A stretch of DNA of 64,000 nt from Macrosoma leucophasiata (GCA_036365455.1 JAWQUS010000020.1:6607001-6671000); one strand, 5' to 3'. Shown: positions 46,664 to 58,615, counted from the first letter of the stretch. Notes: generated from the sequence alone by a model not told the origin. A program made the numbers and translations.

Positions 46664-46760
46664 AAACGTAACTGCCGAATCGTGGGTGTTTGCACGTATG
46701 CTTGAATGCGTGCATTTACCTCTGTCTACCCTTTCAGGAATTACAGGTGCAAAGTTACGT
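46664..46760 (+). mobile_element. SINE-A, 3' end only
   Basis: AACGTAACTGCCGAATCGTG through TTACAGGTGCAAAGTTACGT. It starts 28 bases after a Lep1-like copy. Confidence 0.75.
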
Positions 46761-47157
46761 TATATTTTTTTTGGCAAGAAAATTAAATAGGTACCTTTTT
46801 TTTCAATTTATTTATCTCTAAATACAAATGATTACATGAAAAACAAACCAAAAATCACGAAGAATTGTCTGGTTCGCTTATAAACGTCGAGTTCTTTGCG
46901 TGGCTAGCTATTTTTGTTTTTTTTTTCATCTCTTATTCAGTAAAATAAGTACAAGTAATATTCGCAAAATCGTTAAGATTTCCGGGTAAAACAAAGTATT
47001 TCCTTAAGTCAAGATTTGGAAGCTTATAATTTGGGAAAATAATTAGTTCAATATTCTTGGAAATCAAGCAATTTGACCTAACATAATACCACGTACCGAC
47101 TGTTTAAGAATATCTTGTTTTTTACATTAATTAATATTATTTTGTGTTTCTTATACT

Positions 47158-47569
47158 GGTGGTAGAGTTCCAGTGCAAGAGCTCGTTGGCAAAGGCACCA
47201 CCGCATTATCTAATCTTTCTGATGAGATACATCGATTGTTGATTGTTAGCGAAAACAAAATGGTATTTTATTTAAGTTTTACTATGTGGACACACGCAAA
47301 AATATTGTCGTATCCAGACGACGAAATAACAAGTCATTACAATTTCAAGTTTAACCAACTGGACACACGTGCGTCCAGTTGGTTAAACTTGAAACTTGGT
47401 CGTCCGTGTCGAGTTGACGAATAACCCAAAGAAAGAGTGGTGTGCTTCCATTCGAAGGATATTTGTCTTTGAGGCTCGAGGGCAAATCTATCTGAAGTCA
47501 AATGGTACCTATGTATATATATAATAATGTGATCTGCATGATTGTTTGCCACTTTCATTACATAAAAAA
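47158..47569 (+). mobile_element. Lep1-like element split by an insertion
   Basis: The 5' part (47158-47222) starts ACTGGTGGTAGAGTTCCAGT. The family resumes at 47486 with ATCTATCTGAAGTCAAATGG and ends TTCATTACATAAAAAAA. The 263 bases between do not belong to the family. Confidence 0.7.
47223..47485. mobile_element. 263-bp insertion with near-perfect palindrome
   Basis: Bordered by ATCTTTCTGA (47213-47222) and ATCTATCTGA (47486-47495), a likely 10-bp target duplication with one mismatch. Inside are 22-bp perfect arms (47343-47364 and 47373-47394) around ACACGTGC, and the second copy of the 40-bp repeat (47428-47467). I do not recognise the element. Confidence 0.6.
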
Positions 47570-49182
47570 ATCTAAAAGGGACACGGTAGTGTTGAATACT
47601 AGGTACCATTTGACTTAAGATAGATAAGGAACACATAAAAAAAAATTTTTTTTATAATATAATACTTGTAACGTTAAAATAATACTTGTTGAGGTTGGTA
47701 TATTTTTCATGTATTGTATGACATTTATGACAGTATTTGTAAAAAAGCAAGCAGTTAATATGGATGGTTAATATAGGCCATAGAATTTCACACCAAAACC
47801 AGAGGTCAAACTGCAGATACGTTGCCATCTTTGAGGCTAGTTGAAGTTATTTTAACGGAGCCGTAAACCGTCTCAATACAGTATCGATAATTTCTCATCA
47901 ACTACCCTAAAACAGCTAAACTGAAGGCAATTTTATTTCCATAATTGACTACCATATCCGATATTATGGATACCCCAATAAGATTCCAACTAGTCTCGAT
48001 GCGATGTAACATATCGATAAACCTTACATGCTATCCGCAAACATGAAAACAAGAGATATAGTTTTTCCTGAAGTAATAAAAGTAGGGTTATAAAAATGCG
48101 TCCGGTCGGGATTGGTGCCAGACCACGGTAACCCTTGCGATGCTTACATAAAATACCATTCACAAATATACCGGAGACTTTATAATGGCGAAATGTCTTT
48201 CATGTGTTTTTTTTATCAGATAAATGTATTTTGTTTGATGCGTCAGAGTAACCTATGGCTTTAATTTGCAAAAAACTATGACAGTTTTTTCGTATATTAA
48301 AATCAACATGTACTCTATTAAATTTTCCGGAATTTAATGCAACGTAATAAAATAGGGGTTAAATATTATAAGAATTGCAATCCATTTTACAAAACACTAG
48401 AATTTTTGCAAAACATTTTACCATCAACGTGAAGTGCATATTTGTGTGCCAGTTTAATTTCATTAAAAATAAATATTATAAAGAATTATGTCTAATAATT
48501 TTACTGAAAATGCACTAAAAGCCAAATACTGAAAGACCATTTAAATGTAAGTGGCACTTAAAAGTCTTTTGTCTCTATAAAACACGTCCAAACGACGGTA
48601 TATAACTTAAATTTGAGAGTTGCTTAAAATTAAGTGACGCATGAGTATTCAGCCATAGGAGTCACATAAATATTACAATGAATACCTAGAGTACCAAAGT
48701 CTGTAAGTAAAGTAGAGTCACGAGTCTAAAATGACCTCGTAACAATTTTCTCTAATGAAAACAGTTAAACATTATTTGAAACCCACGTAACCAGTATCGA
48801 CTCCTGAAATCCTTCAGATAAAAATTCCATTTGCATTTTTATTAAAAAAAAAACACACACAAACGTTGAGTTATACGTCTTTTCTAGCAGTCTATTACTC
48901 GTCGGTCATTATTTTGACTTACAGCCACTATGGCAAGGAATTTGCGGTCAATGCAGACGTGGAATGCAGTTTTATCTAAAATATATACTTTTAAATATTG
49001 CTTTATGTTGATGTAGTGCTGAGCTTTCTTGGCAAGTACCGGGTTCACATACGCGGGCACTTATGTAAGTCTGACAAGAAACGAGGATACTGGAATGTGG
49101 ATATAGTTTCAAACTTTACAGACGGCAAACAATGAAAAAAACTACGTTTTTTCGGTTCCATACTACAACTACTTCTACTCGT

Positions 49183-49373
49183 TGTTTTATATTATTTCGC
49201 ATTAACACATGCTTGTGAAATGTATTTTATTTTTAAAGAAAAATGGAAAGAAAAATTTCACTCGAACTCGCGGTCTACTGGGAATCTAGTCCAGCCGCTC
49301 TTCCAATTGAGCTACTGATTCAGTAGCTGAAGTCAAATTTTTCTTTCCATTTTTCTTTAAAAATAAAATATTA
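49183..49373 (-). mobile_element. tRNA-like element enclosed in inverted repeats, copy 2
   Basis: Reverse orientation of 21139-21358 with the same two borders (TTGTTTTATATTATTTCG and AAAATAAAATATTA). An 8-bp direct repeat CTACTCGT lies at 49175-49182 and 49374-49381. The core keeps GTAGCTCAATTGGAAGAGCG and CGAGTTCGAGTGA on the minus strand, but its 3' acceptor side differs from copy 1. Confidence 0.78.
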
Positions 49374-50165
49374 CTACTCGTGCCGAAGAAGAAATATTTT
49401 CTGATTTTCTGAGTACTTAGACAAGTAAGGTGAAATTGGTACACACTCGCCTCCCGGGCAGGAAAGTGTCATAATACAAATAGCTGTTTCAGAGAAAAAT
49501 TCATTTTATTAGTTAACTCACTAATGTCATTTTTTCGAATCTGATTTTTTGTATTATGACACTTTTCTTGTCGAGAAGCGAATGTTAATCAGTGACTCAA
49601 AGAAGTATGTGTAACGTAAGTAAATGACATAGAAAAACCGAGAACACTTTTGGAGGATATATAAGACCTTTAAAAAAAAGTATAATGTGCGATATAAGTA
49701 CAAAAATAAGGTTTCGTCACAAGCGAATAGTCGAAAATTGATCATTGAATATGCGAATCAACCTAGTGTAACATTCCGCAACAATAATGAATATTAGATG
49801 ACAGGAAAATTTATAAGAAGTTTTATGAAATTTTAGATATTAGATCTTGCAACTATACGGAACCCCGTGAACGCGTGTTCGACTCGCACTTGGTTGCTTT
49901 TTGGAAAACGATGACAAACATTATGTATGTAAACAAAACAGCAGAATCTGCTAATAACATAATAACATTAACCTTTGCAAAAAAAATAGATTTTTGACAC
50001 TCCAAAATCTCTGCCCATCCAGTAAGATACGAACCGTGTAGAAAGTACATTATTAAAATTAATAAAATTGGAGTGTCTGTTTGTAATATAAAATAACCGC
50101 TTTTTACTAAATGCATAGGTGTGTATCGGTACATATGTATATCAAAACAATATTTTTTACAATTT

Positions 50166-50190
50166 TTGTCTGTCTGTCTGTCTGTTTGTT
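50166..50190 (+). repeat. (TGTC)n microsatellite
   Basis: TGTCTGTCTGTCTGTCTG-type run followed by TTTGTTCCCGCTAATCTCGG. Such runs often form part of Helitron-like repeats here. Confidence 0.7.
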
Positions 50191-50282
50191 CCCGCTAATC
50201 TCGGGAACGGCGGGAAAGATTTTGACGAGACTTTCACTGGCAGATAGCTCATGTAATAAGGAGTAACTTAGGCTACTTTTAT

Positions 50283-50365
50283 ACTAGCTGCGCCCACGAC
50301 TTCGTCCGGGTAGATACTGAACAATCATAAACTCTCACGCGGACGAAGTCGCGGGCACAGCTAGT
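50283..50365. mobile_element. Minimal 83-bp fold-back element
   Basis: Twenty-five-base arms at 50283-50307 (ACTAGCTGCGCCCACGACTT...) and 50341-50365 are inverted with two mismatches. The same terminal sequence occurs in the 12853-13237 element. Confidence 0.75.
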
Positions 50366-52384
50366 CATAAATAAAATAATACAATCATACACAGTTTTCC
50401 AAAAATAATATCCTTAGCATTTCACTTATGCACATGTGTTCTGCTATAAAACATTTCATATAGCAATAAACCACACAAATTAATATCAGTTTATAGCCAA
50501 TACAAAGTTCAATCTATAGGGGCATATAATATACGAGGCAGTCCACTTACGCACTCATTTATATGTTAATGTGAATGCTATTCGATTCGTTCAGATTCAT
50601 ACAAAGATATGTGTAGCCCAGATATCATTTTCACTGCCTTATTACTTTCCAATTTGTCTCCAACATCGGTTATTGTCTGGTTTATTGGAATCCACCCCGT
50701 ATTAACTCGCATTCATAGGTTGATCAAAGAATTTGAAGGCGTAATGAAAGATAAACGATACTCTGAAAACAGTACCTTTTCTCCGCAAGTCGATGCCAGA
50801 GTCAAAAAATCTTGACTTACTCCGAGACGATAAATCCATTTCGCTTCCTCAAAGTCCACACGAGTTAAAACTCAACCAAACTCAGACAACGGACAACTCA
50901 AACTCTCGACCACTGGGTACTGATAGACCCATAAACCATGTGATCATCTTAGCAGATGAACACAGACTGACTGGCTAACACTGTAAACTCTGGGTCCCCG
51001 TTTAATAAAAAAGACCCCAAGACTCAGGTAAAAAAAATCCCGTATCAAAACCGCCGTTTCCTAGTGACCCCGATCGCTCTCCCATCCCTTTGTTGGTCTC
51101 CTTTCTTTTTATAATGGTACATTTTTTTCACACACGGCCACCCCTAATATCGTGTGAGCGAATATATGCGTAATCGTCTCCACGGCGCAGTATAGGGACG
51201 CATACGAAAGCTCTGTACAGAAAAAACACAACTGTCCCCACATTTGAATAGCAAAAATTGCATGTCACTCCGAAAATGGTATTAGTGAATGAATATGAAT
51301 TTGCCGATCCAAATGGATGACTTATAATTGTGTCGCGTTATATTTAGCATGAATTATTGGTTCGATGTGCTTTTTGTGTGAGCTTTTGTCATAATGTGTG
51401 TATGTACGAGCTCTTGCCAGTTATGGTAATCGTACTGGCAGATGACCTCTGAAAATGTAAAAGGGATAGAAATTTTTCAATCTTTAATTTAGACATAACT
51501 TATCTGAAAGCCGCAAAATGTTGGATATCTACATAAAATGACAATTATGTAAATCGTTGATGAATTACTACGTGGCTTCAGGCTTGTACTACTTGAAGGT
51601 TTAGGCTGAGAGCGCGTTCTGCGCTCGCCGATTGCCCGGTGAAGTCGACTACATAATGCCGTCTCGAGACGTGCCGTCTACATGAGAACCCAAAAAAAAC
51701 CATTCGAAGGTGTACTAAACTGCCAAGATTCGCTTAAACGATTGTCCAGATACAGACACCTCCGGTGTTCCAAGTTATCCAGTACCAGAGTTGGGTAATG
51801 ATTAATTTGAAAATTTGAAAAAATCCAATAGTAGCTACCTACTTATCTTTCGACCCTAAAATCGAACCCGTTTGGAAGCGTTTGACCTCTGGCTTTATTT
51901 ATTTTATTTATAGGCCGCAGTCCACACTTAACATCTATGTGAACTGCATGCTTATTTGTCACCATAGTGGTACAAATACTTCGTGTTGGTACATTCAATG
52001 ATCTCAAATCATGTGGATTTTACCGTATGCATAAAATACGTAAAAATAATCCCCAATGTTTGTATTTCTACTAATTCCGACTACCCATTGATCGACGCAA
52101 TATAATTATGACAATCGAATTTCGCCAAAACGCGAACGTAGTGACCCTCGAGCCACGATGTTTGCTATATCTAGGTAAACAAACAGTTTGACAGTACATC
52201 TGGTGGTTTGACGCAAATAATGGGGGATTCAATAAACAATGTAATAATTTGATTTCCTTACCAGCTGTAGCGTGAGGAATACACGTTTTTCTATTAGGAT
52301 ATAGGAAATGAGCTTTAATAATAAATTATTATATATTTTACTCGTAGACTTCCTGACTAGTACACGTAGAGTGACTAAGGTGGT

Positions 52385-52505
52385 GATCATGCGCATTTAA
52401 TTTGCCACTAGCGGTTACCCATCACACTACCCGACCACGCCCGGAGTGCTTAACCGAGTAGATCGCCTATGTTCTAGACCAGCCGCCCGGCCTTGCGCGC
52501 TTCAA
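52385..52505 (+). repeat. Dispersed repeat W, copy 2
   Basis: CGCATTTAATTTGCCACTAG, CGAGTAGATCGCCTATGTTC and GCCCGGCCTTGCGCGCTT. It aligns with 18705-18825 and joins directly to Lep1-like sequence at 52506. Confidence 0.7.
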
Positions 52506-52661
52506 CCTTACCTAATCTACTTGCTGCTAAATGGTAATCAACGCGTAAAAAACCTAAGCGGAAGACAATAGTGCTGAACACTACCATTTAGCGGCTAGTA
52601 TTATTAGGTAATACGGTGGTGCCTACGCCCGCAAACTCCGTCACTGGAGCTCTACCACCAG
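52506..52661 (-). mobile_element. Lep1-like fragments, inverted pair
   Basis: A short plus-oriented piece (TTACCTAATCTACTTGCTGC) precedes a minus-oriented piece from AAGACAATAGTGCTGAACAC to CTCTACCACCAGT. Confidence 0.7.
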
Positions 52662-53384
52662 TCCTTTTTAATACATTGGTTTTGTGCAGATGTTTATACG
52701 TCACACTATTTATTTACCATTGCCAAGGCCTCAACATCATTTTTTTTTAAGTTCAAAACCTCGAAACTTGATCGATTCCGGTCAAATGCAAAACAAAAAA
52801 GGATACAGTTACCGTTGTCCGAATCTGTACCTGATGGAGCGTGTGAAAACGAACAGGTGGCTCCCGACCCGTAATTATAGACGGACAATAGAGGCGTGAT
52901 GCGCGGGAGTGGATTCACGCGGTTTTATGAACATATTGCAGATAGCGTCACTGCTCTACATTTTTCTTTACTGTGTAGTGACTTGTGCTTCGTTGAGTAG
53001 TATAAGATTGGAACTAATTAAGAAAAATTAAACGGAACTTTTACCGAGTAATTTAACAGATCGTCTCTATGGGTTTTATCACCATATCTGTTAATTTTTT
53101 GGGAATGCAAGATGACTTTTGCCTAGCAATATAATAAACTTAAGGTTTAGTTCACTTAGATTAGACTATCCAAAAAGTTAAGTACGAGTAAAATTAATCA
53201 ATCGACTGGTAAATTAAAGACGGATAATAGAGACTGGATGCCGCGGGAGTGGATTATTTTGGCTAGATTGTGAGATAATGCAATGGTTTTTATGATTCTT
53301 TGTTGTGTAGAGGCTTGTTAATGGTTTGTTCAGAATTGGTTACAACTTATCAAAAAAGATGTAGACTAAAATGAAAGCATTTTG

Positions 53385-53545
53385 GCCCCGTAATAACTAT
53401 CACAGAGACATAATAAGGCGTCTGCATTTTGACCTCTGGTTTTTGTGTAGACTGCAGACTATAGGTATAGTGTCTATAGGCTGCAGTCATCGCTTAACAT
53501 TAATGTGACCTATATGCTTGTTGGCCACCCTTACATAAAAAAACA
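53385..53545 (+). mobile_element. Lep1-like element, 3' part
   Basis: GGCCCCGTAATAACTATCAC through CACCCTTACATAAAAAAA, with GACTGCAGACTATAGGTATA duplicated in part. Confidence 0.75.
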
Positions 53546-53916
53546 TTATGAAGAAATTTATATCCAAGCTCTCCAAACTAATAGAAGTTGAAAATTCACT
53601 GACCATTTTGAACTGCTTTCCGCAGATTTCCGATTACAGGTGGTATAATAAAGCGTTAAAGTTGACTAATGACCCCAAGCGGATACGAGTAATTTCTTTT
53701 TCTTTAAACGTCCTTCACAAAAAAAAACTTCCCACACATATGCTCTGATTCTGGTCAAGAAATCTTTTGTGGGCACTATTGTAAGTGCATTCGACATTCC
53801 AAAGGGTTGGATGACACCTTTGCAAAAAATCTATGACAGCGTGAGACTGGCCATGATGAGAATCATTTTGAAGATAATATTTTATGCTCTTGTATACGAT
53901 AAAGTTATTATTTATG

Positions 53917-54199
53917 TTTTTTTTATGTCATTGAAGTGGCAAACAAGCTTGCAGTTTACATTGATGTTAAGTGATGACTGCAGCCTATAGACACTTACAC
54001 AAAGACCAAGGTCAAAATGCAGATGCGTTACCACTCCTGAGGCTAAGGTGTTATGCCTCTGTGCCGGAAATTACAAGGCCGTACATTACCACCTGACCGG
54101 AACACGATAGTGCTGAACACTACCATTTAGCGGCAAGTATATTAGGTAATACGGTGGTGCCTACGCCCCCGAGCTCGTCACTGGAGCTCTACCACCAGT
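53917..54199 (-). mobile_element. Lep1-like element, complete copy
   Basis: Runs from TTTTTTTTATGTCATTGAAG to GAGCTCTACCACCAGT. A further inverted pair of family-derived arms (AAAATGCAACTTCTCAGGCC and its inverse) follows at about 54292-54365. Confidence 0.85.
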
Positions 54200-55594
54200 T
54201 TTTTTTTATTTATATAAATATAAATCTGAGAATGAATATGTCTGTATTACAAAAAAAATCGGGATAAGATGGTCAGTACCCTGTAGTAAAATGCAACTTC
54301 TCAGGCCTCCGTTGTTTTGACTTTGTAATTAATTATGACTGCATGAGGCCTAAGAAGTTGCATTTTGACCACCTGTTTTTGTGTGGATATCTAAATACAG
54401 CAGCATCAACTTATTATCTATAATATGAACTTTGTACCTTTTTTTTCTTGTGTGTATAATTTGTTAGTTTTCTGGTGTACAATAAAGTGTTTAAATAAAT
54501 AAATACGAACTCAGATATTTTCTACCATCATTCAATGAAAAAAAATAGTACTTATAGTCAACAGATATGTGATTGAGTCCAACAAATTCAAACATATGCA
54601 CGTTGTTATGTCTTAATTGAACTAATATGTAACTGAAATAAAAGAAATAATAATTAGTTAAAGTGTAGGTTGTTTCAAGTATAAATGTTCATACGATACG
54701 TAAGAGTGTGTGGGTCGATGATACTAATTAACATTAGTGTGAACGTGAATTAACTCGCGCACTTTTAATGATTGCACGGTGCATAGGGTACATAATGGAT
54801 AGAGGCGTCAGTATAGAAGTAAAATATTTGTATTGTTTACATCATTTTTGTCAACAAGATAATACATACTCAATGTTGTACAGTGAGCATTATATATACT
54901 CTACAACATTCCAAGGGTGCTTGTTAATATCAAATTTAATAATAGCCAAGTCTAAAACACTCACGTTTGTAATAACTACATTTCTTAGCTGCCATGAAGC
55001 TATAATCATTTGAATATCTAGTTGTTTTTATTTACTTATAAATATAATGTTATTTTACTTATATATACGTTTTGTGATTAAGTTATGAGACGAGACGACT
55101 TACAGATAAAATTGTGATGATGATGGTTGTATTTCTGTTCACTAGTATGACGAATAACTTTCCGTTCATTTATCCAGTCGTGGGCCCTGACAATAGAATA
55201 GTAGTAACAACAATTTTAACTTAACACCTACTTCTTTCTATTCTATCAGCAAAACTGTAGTGAATATTTTCAAGGATATTACATTTCTCTAATAACTCTT
55301 ATACGAAGATGAGTAGAAGTTATGTTTAACGAAAGAACTCAAACAGTATAAAACAAGTCATAGGTGTTTTTATAAATATAAATACATAACATAATTTTTA
55401 CTTTATTTATTGTGTGTTAATCACATAATAAGAGACGTTGCATCAAAAACAAGTCTATAGTACCAAAAATATGATAACAAAACTAAATTTTAACAACCAG
55501 TTCGAAATTAACCATGTCAAATGTTTAACTTCAAACTGATTTATTTGTGGCTTCTAATCTTTCGATGATCCCGTTGACGTTTGAACCGCCTCGC

Positions 55595-55680
55595 AAACAA
55601 TGGGCCGCGGACTCGCACGGGTCATTCGGTTATCTGATCATCACAAGTCGATCTTGAACGGCGCATTGCCATCAAAATTT
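55595..55680 (+). repeat. Duplicated CpG-rich block, copy 1
   Basis: Starts AAACAATGGGCCGCGGACTC and ends CATTGCCATCAAAATTT. It aligns with 56070-56162 across its length with indels. Confidence 0.6.
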
Positions 55681-55724
55681 CAATTTCCCTATTAGTACTT
55701 TTTTTATATATAAAAATAATCTAT

Positions 55725-55990
55725 TTAACTAACACACTGCAATAGATACCTTTATCTGTTGCAGTGCGTTAGTTGCGCTAAAACTCGAGAACAACTGAGC
55801 CGATTTGGCTAATTTTGATTTCAAAATAAAAAGCAAAGTAAATTAAAGCAAACAGGTAAGAAAGTATGAAAAAATTGTGAGGAAAATTATTGCCTAAACT
55901 ACCTATCCTGTCAAACATTTGACGTTTATCCCGTCTTTTATTTTTTTATTGACGGGACCTATCAACGTTTGTTACAGGTCAACTAGTCTC
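55725..55990 (-). mobile_element. Helitron-like non-autonomous repeat
   Basis: GCGCTAAAACTCGAGAACAA, CTGAGCCGATTTGGCTAATT and a GGTCAACTAGTC end. It resembles 10930-11193 and sits between the two CpG-rich blocks. Confidence 0.45.
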
Positions 55991-56069
55991 ACATAGATAT
56001 TTTAAATTTTTTAATATTAAGAATAAGTTAATTTGCGACATCTAATCGTTTTATGACGAAGTTTCCCGT

Positions 56070-56162
56070 AAACAATGGGTCGCTGGTCGCACGCAGGTCA
56101 GTTGGCGGTTATCTCCCGATCGGAAGAAAGCTGATCTCAGTTGCGGCCGCGCCATCAAATTT
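56070..56162 (+). repeat. Duplicated CpG-rich block, copy 2
   Basis: Starts AAACAATGGGTCGCTGGTCG, contains GGCGGTTATCTCCCGATC and ends CGCGCCATCAAATTT. The preceding TCTAATC...ATGA also matches copy 1 upstream. Confidence 0.6.
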
Positions 56163-56616
56163 ATTGTGCTGTTCGCCTCTGCATTTACTGTTAGTTGTTC
56201 GCTCTGTGGTTTGCAACGGCCGTATGTATGGCGCTCGTATGAGCTTAGTGTAATTGGTTTGAAGATTTCATGGCACAACTTATTCTTAAAACGTCCATTT
56301 GAATTACTGTTCGCAAATCTTATAACTTGTCTGCTCTGCTAATCTTTAAAATATAGTTGCGAATTTATAACTGAAAGATTTTATTTGCTGATTAGGCGCA
56401 AGCACCTCGCAAATTTTGTCGGTATCAATTTGAAAATTGTAGAATAATTGTTTTTTATCTTAGTACATATTTGAATTTCTATAAATCACTCGCATAGTAC
56501 AGATTTTTAGGATTAAAGATCTCTCTTCTAAAGATCTATCTCGAAGAAATCTAAAAAAGTTGCAGAAAACGTCAAAATGTAATTTCTAATCACAATAATT
56601 ACAAATCTTGCTTAAG

Positions 56617-56904
56617 TTTTTTTTTTTATGTAATTGAAGTGGCAAACAAGCATGCAGTTCACATTGATGTTAAGTGATGACTGCAGCCTATAGACACCCA
56701 CACAAAGACCAAGGTCAAAATGCAAATGCGTTACCACTCCTGAGGCCTAAGGTGTTATGACTCTGTGCCGGAAATTACAGGTCCGTACATTACCACCTGA
56801 CCGGAACACGATAGTGCTGAACACTACCATTTAGCGGCAAGTAAATCAGGTAATGCGGTGGTGCCTACGCCCGCGAGCTCCGTCACTGGAGCTCTACCAC
56901 CAGT
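56617..56904 (-). mobile_element. Lep1-like element, complete copy
   Basis: Runs from TTTTTTTTTTATGTAATTGA to GAGCTCTACCACCAGT. Confidence 0.85.
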
Positions 56905-57542
56905 AAAGAAAAGTGAAAGTAAGTTAGGAATCAAAAACGATAACTACCTCAAAACCGAATAACTTGATACAGAACTTGTAGTATCTCATTGTACTTGTAT
57001 CGTACACTTGCGAAAAATCTCACTTGCGGCCTCAATTAAATCATCATCAACGGATGCAACACAATCCGCGGGGCATCACTAACGAGGTAGCGGTCACGCG
57101 GTGCCCGGTATGGGAAAGCTCCCATCGTTGATAATAGCATCCAAGGAAATGCAGTTGCTTCACCAACACATACACACGTTACTTAACTGTAATATAGTCA
57201 ATTAATAAACAATAATGCTCAAGTAAGAAGTGGCTACTTATGTTGTTAGTTTTTCAAAGAATTATTTATTAGATCTTATTATTATGTTTTGTCATATCGT
57301 AGCAGTAAATAAGTGTAAAGTGAATCAGAATCAGAAATTCATATACTCATTTAGGGCGACAAGCACCGCTTATTACAAGTCAAAAACAAACAAAATAAAT
57401 TTAAGTGAACAACAATTTATATGTCAAATTTCAAATTAGAATAATTATAATGGAGAATATCACATAAATATCACTAAATAATATGATATACTAATGTAAG
57501 TAAGTACATCAGTAGAATGTAAAGTTGCATTATTACTTGTAC

Positions 57543-57600
57543 AGAGCTAACAGACTTAGGCACTATCGCATTACCTAATCTACTTGCCGCTATTTAGCCG
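57543..57600 (+). repeat. Lep1-like fragment
   Basis: CAGACTTAGGCACTATCGCA, TTACCTAATCTACTTGCCGC and then loss of similarity. Confidence 0.55.
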
Positions 57601-58389
57601 GTAGATGTTTATATTCAATACCTTAGTCAAGATCGTCAAGGTAAGTTATATATAAATATGGTTGTTTGTCAATACATGCCAAAAATAATAAATACGGCAG
57701 TAAGTTTAATTAGTATAAATTCTAAATTCAAATTAAAAAAAAAAAAAAACCATCTACTTGTAGGACTCAGTCCCGTGCCTTGGACTAGTGAACCTTTTGG
57801 TCAAAGTCCCGCACAAAGACAAATACTTATTAATTTTACTCTTTATATGAGTTATTGCGATGAGTTCTGTACAAATATCAATTATATTTCCCCAATTTTT
57901 AAAAATATTTCTAATACAGTCATTATAATGCAGTTAAACATTGAAGTTACGTGACGTGTTTCTTCTTTGATTTATTTCATCTTCTTCTAACATAATTTTG
58001 CATAAGGCAACAAGCATATTAAATCCCTACTAAATACGATGTTTAGTTAAAGGAAAGGGCGAACTATTATAAATCTAGCGAAACACCCACATGAAACCGA
58101 TACAACTGAACAATACACAAACATAATGTACAACACAACATAAATCATAAATGAACATCGCACTATCTTTCACTCCCTTGACTGTGTCTTATAATTTTTA
58201 ACACCCACTTAATCTCTTTAAAGCGAAACAATACGCCTTTGGGATTGCAACATCGGGTCGGATATGTTTATGTTGAATATTTTTTATATGTCCCTGTCTA
58301 AACCTTCTACATTTTTTGCATAGATTATAATAAACAAATTGAATTGTCTAACAAGCTGACAACACATTTAAGTTTTAGTAAAATTAATT

Positions 58390-58615
58390 GGGTTATATTA
58401 TCCACTTTCGGTGGCGTCGGGATATGATGACCCCACCGCTTACTGGCGACAAGAATCGAATTTGCGATCAAGAAATCTACTGGAAGAGAATTCTTATTCT
58501 TAAGTGCAATAACGCAAGATGGGCAGCAGCGTCCTGTGATAAAAATAACGCCACTGCAATCGCCAATCCACAAACCAAGCATGTCTATTGTGGCATATCC
58601 CCCTTATGGTGAGGC
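58390..58615 (+). repeat. Unnamed dispersed repeat Q, copy 3
   Basis: GATGGGCAGCAGCGTCCTGT, GATAAAAATAACGCCACTGC, AATCGCCAATCC and CCAAGCATG, in the same order as 4440-4590. Confidence 0.65.

Noticed and set aside
47173..47636. Opposed 83- and 99-codon frames sharing a similar peptide
   Set aside because: The similarity (FKFNQLD and SSWLNLKL on both strands) is a trivial result of the perfect palindrome at 47343-47394 being read from both sides.
50609..50978. Two overlapping frames of 60-70 codons
   Set aside because: Short, overlapping in different frames and without any motif; likely chance.
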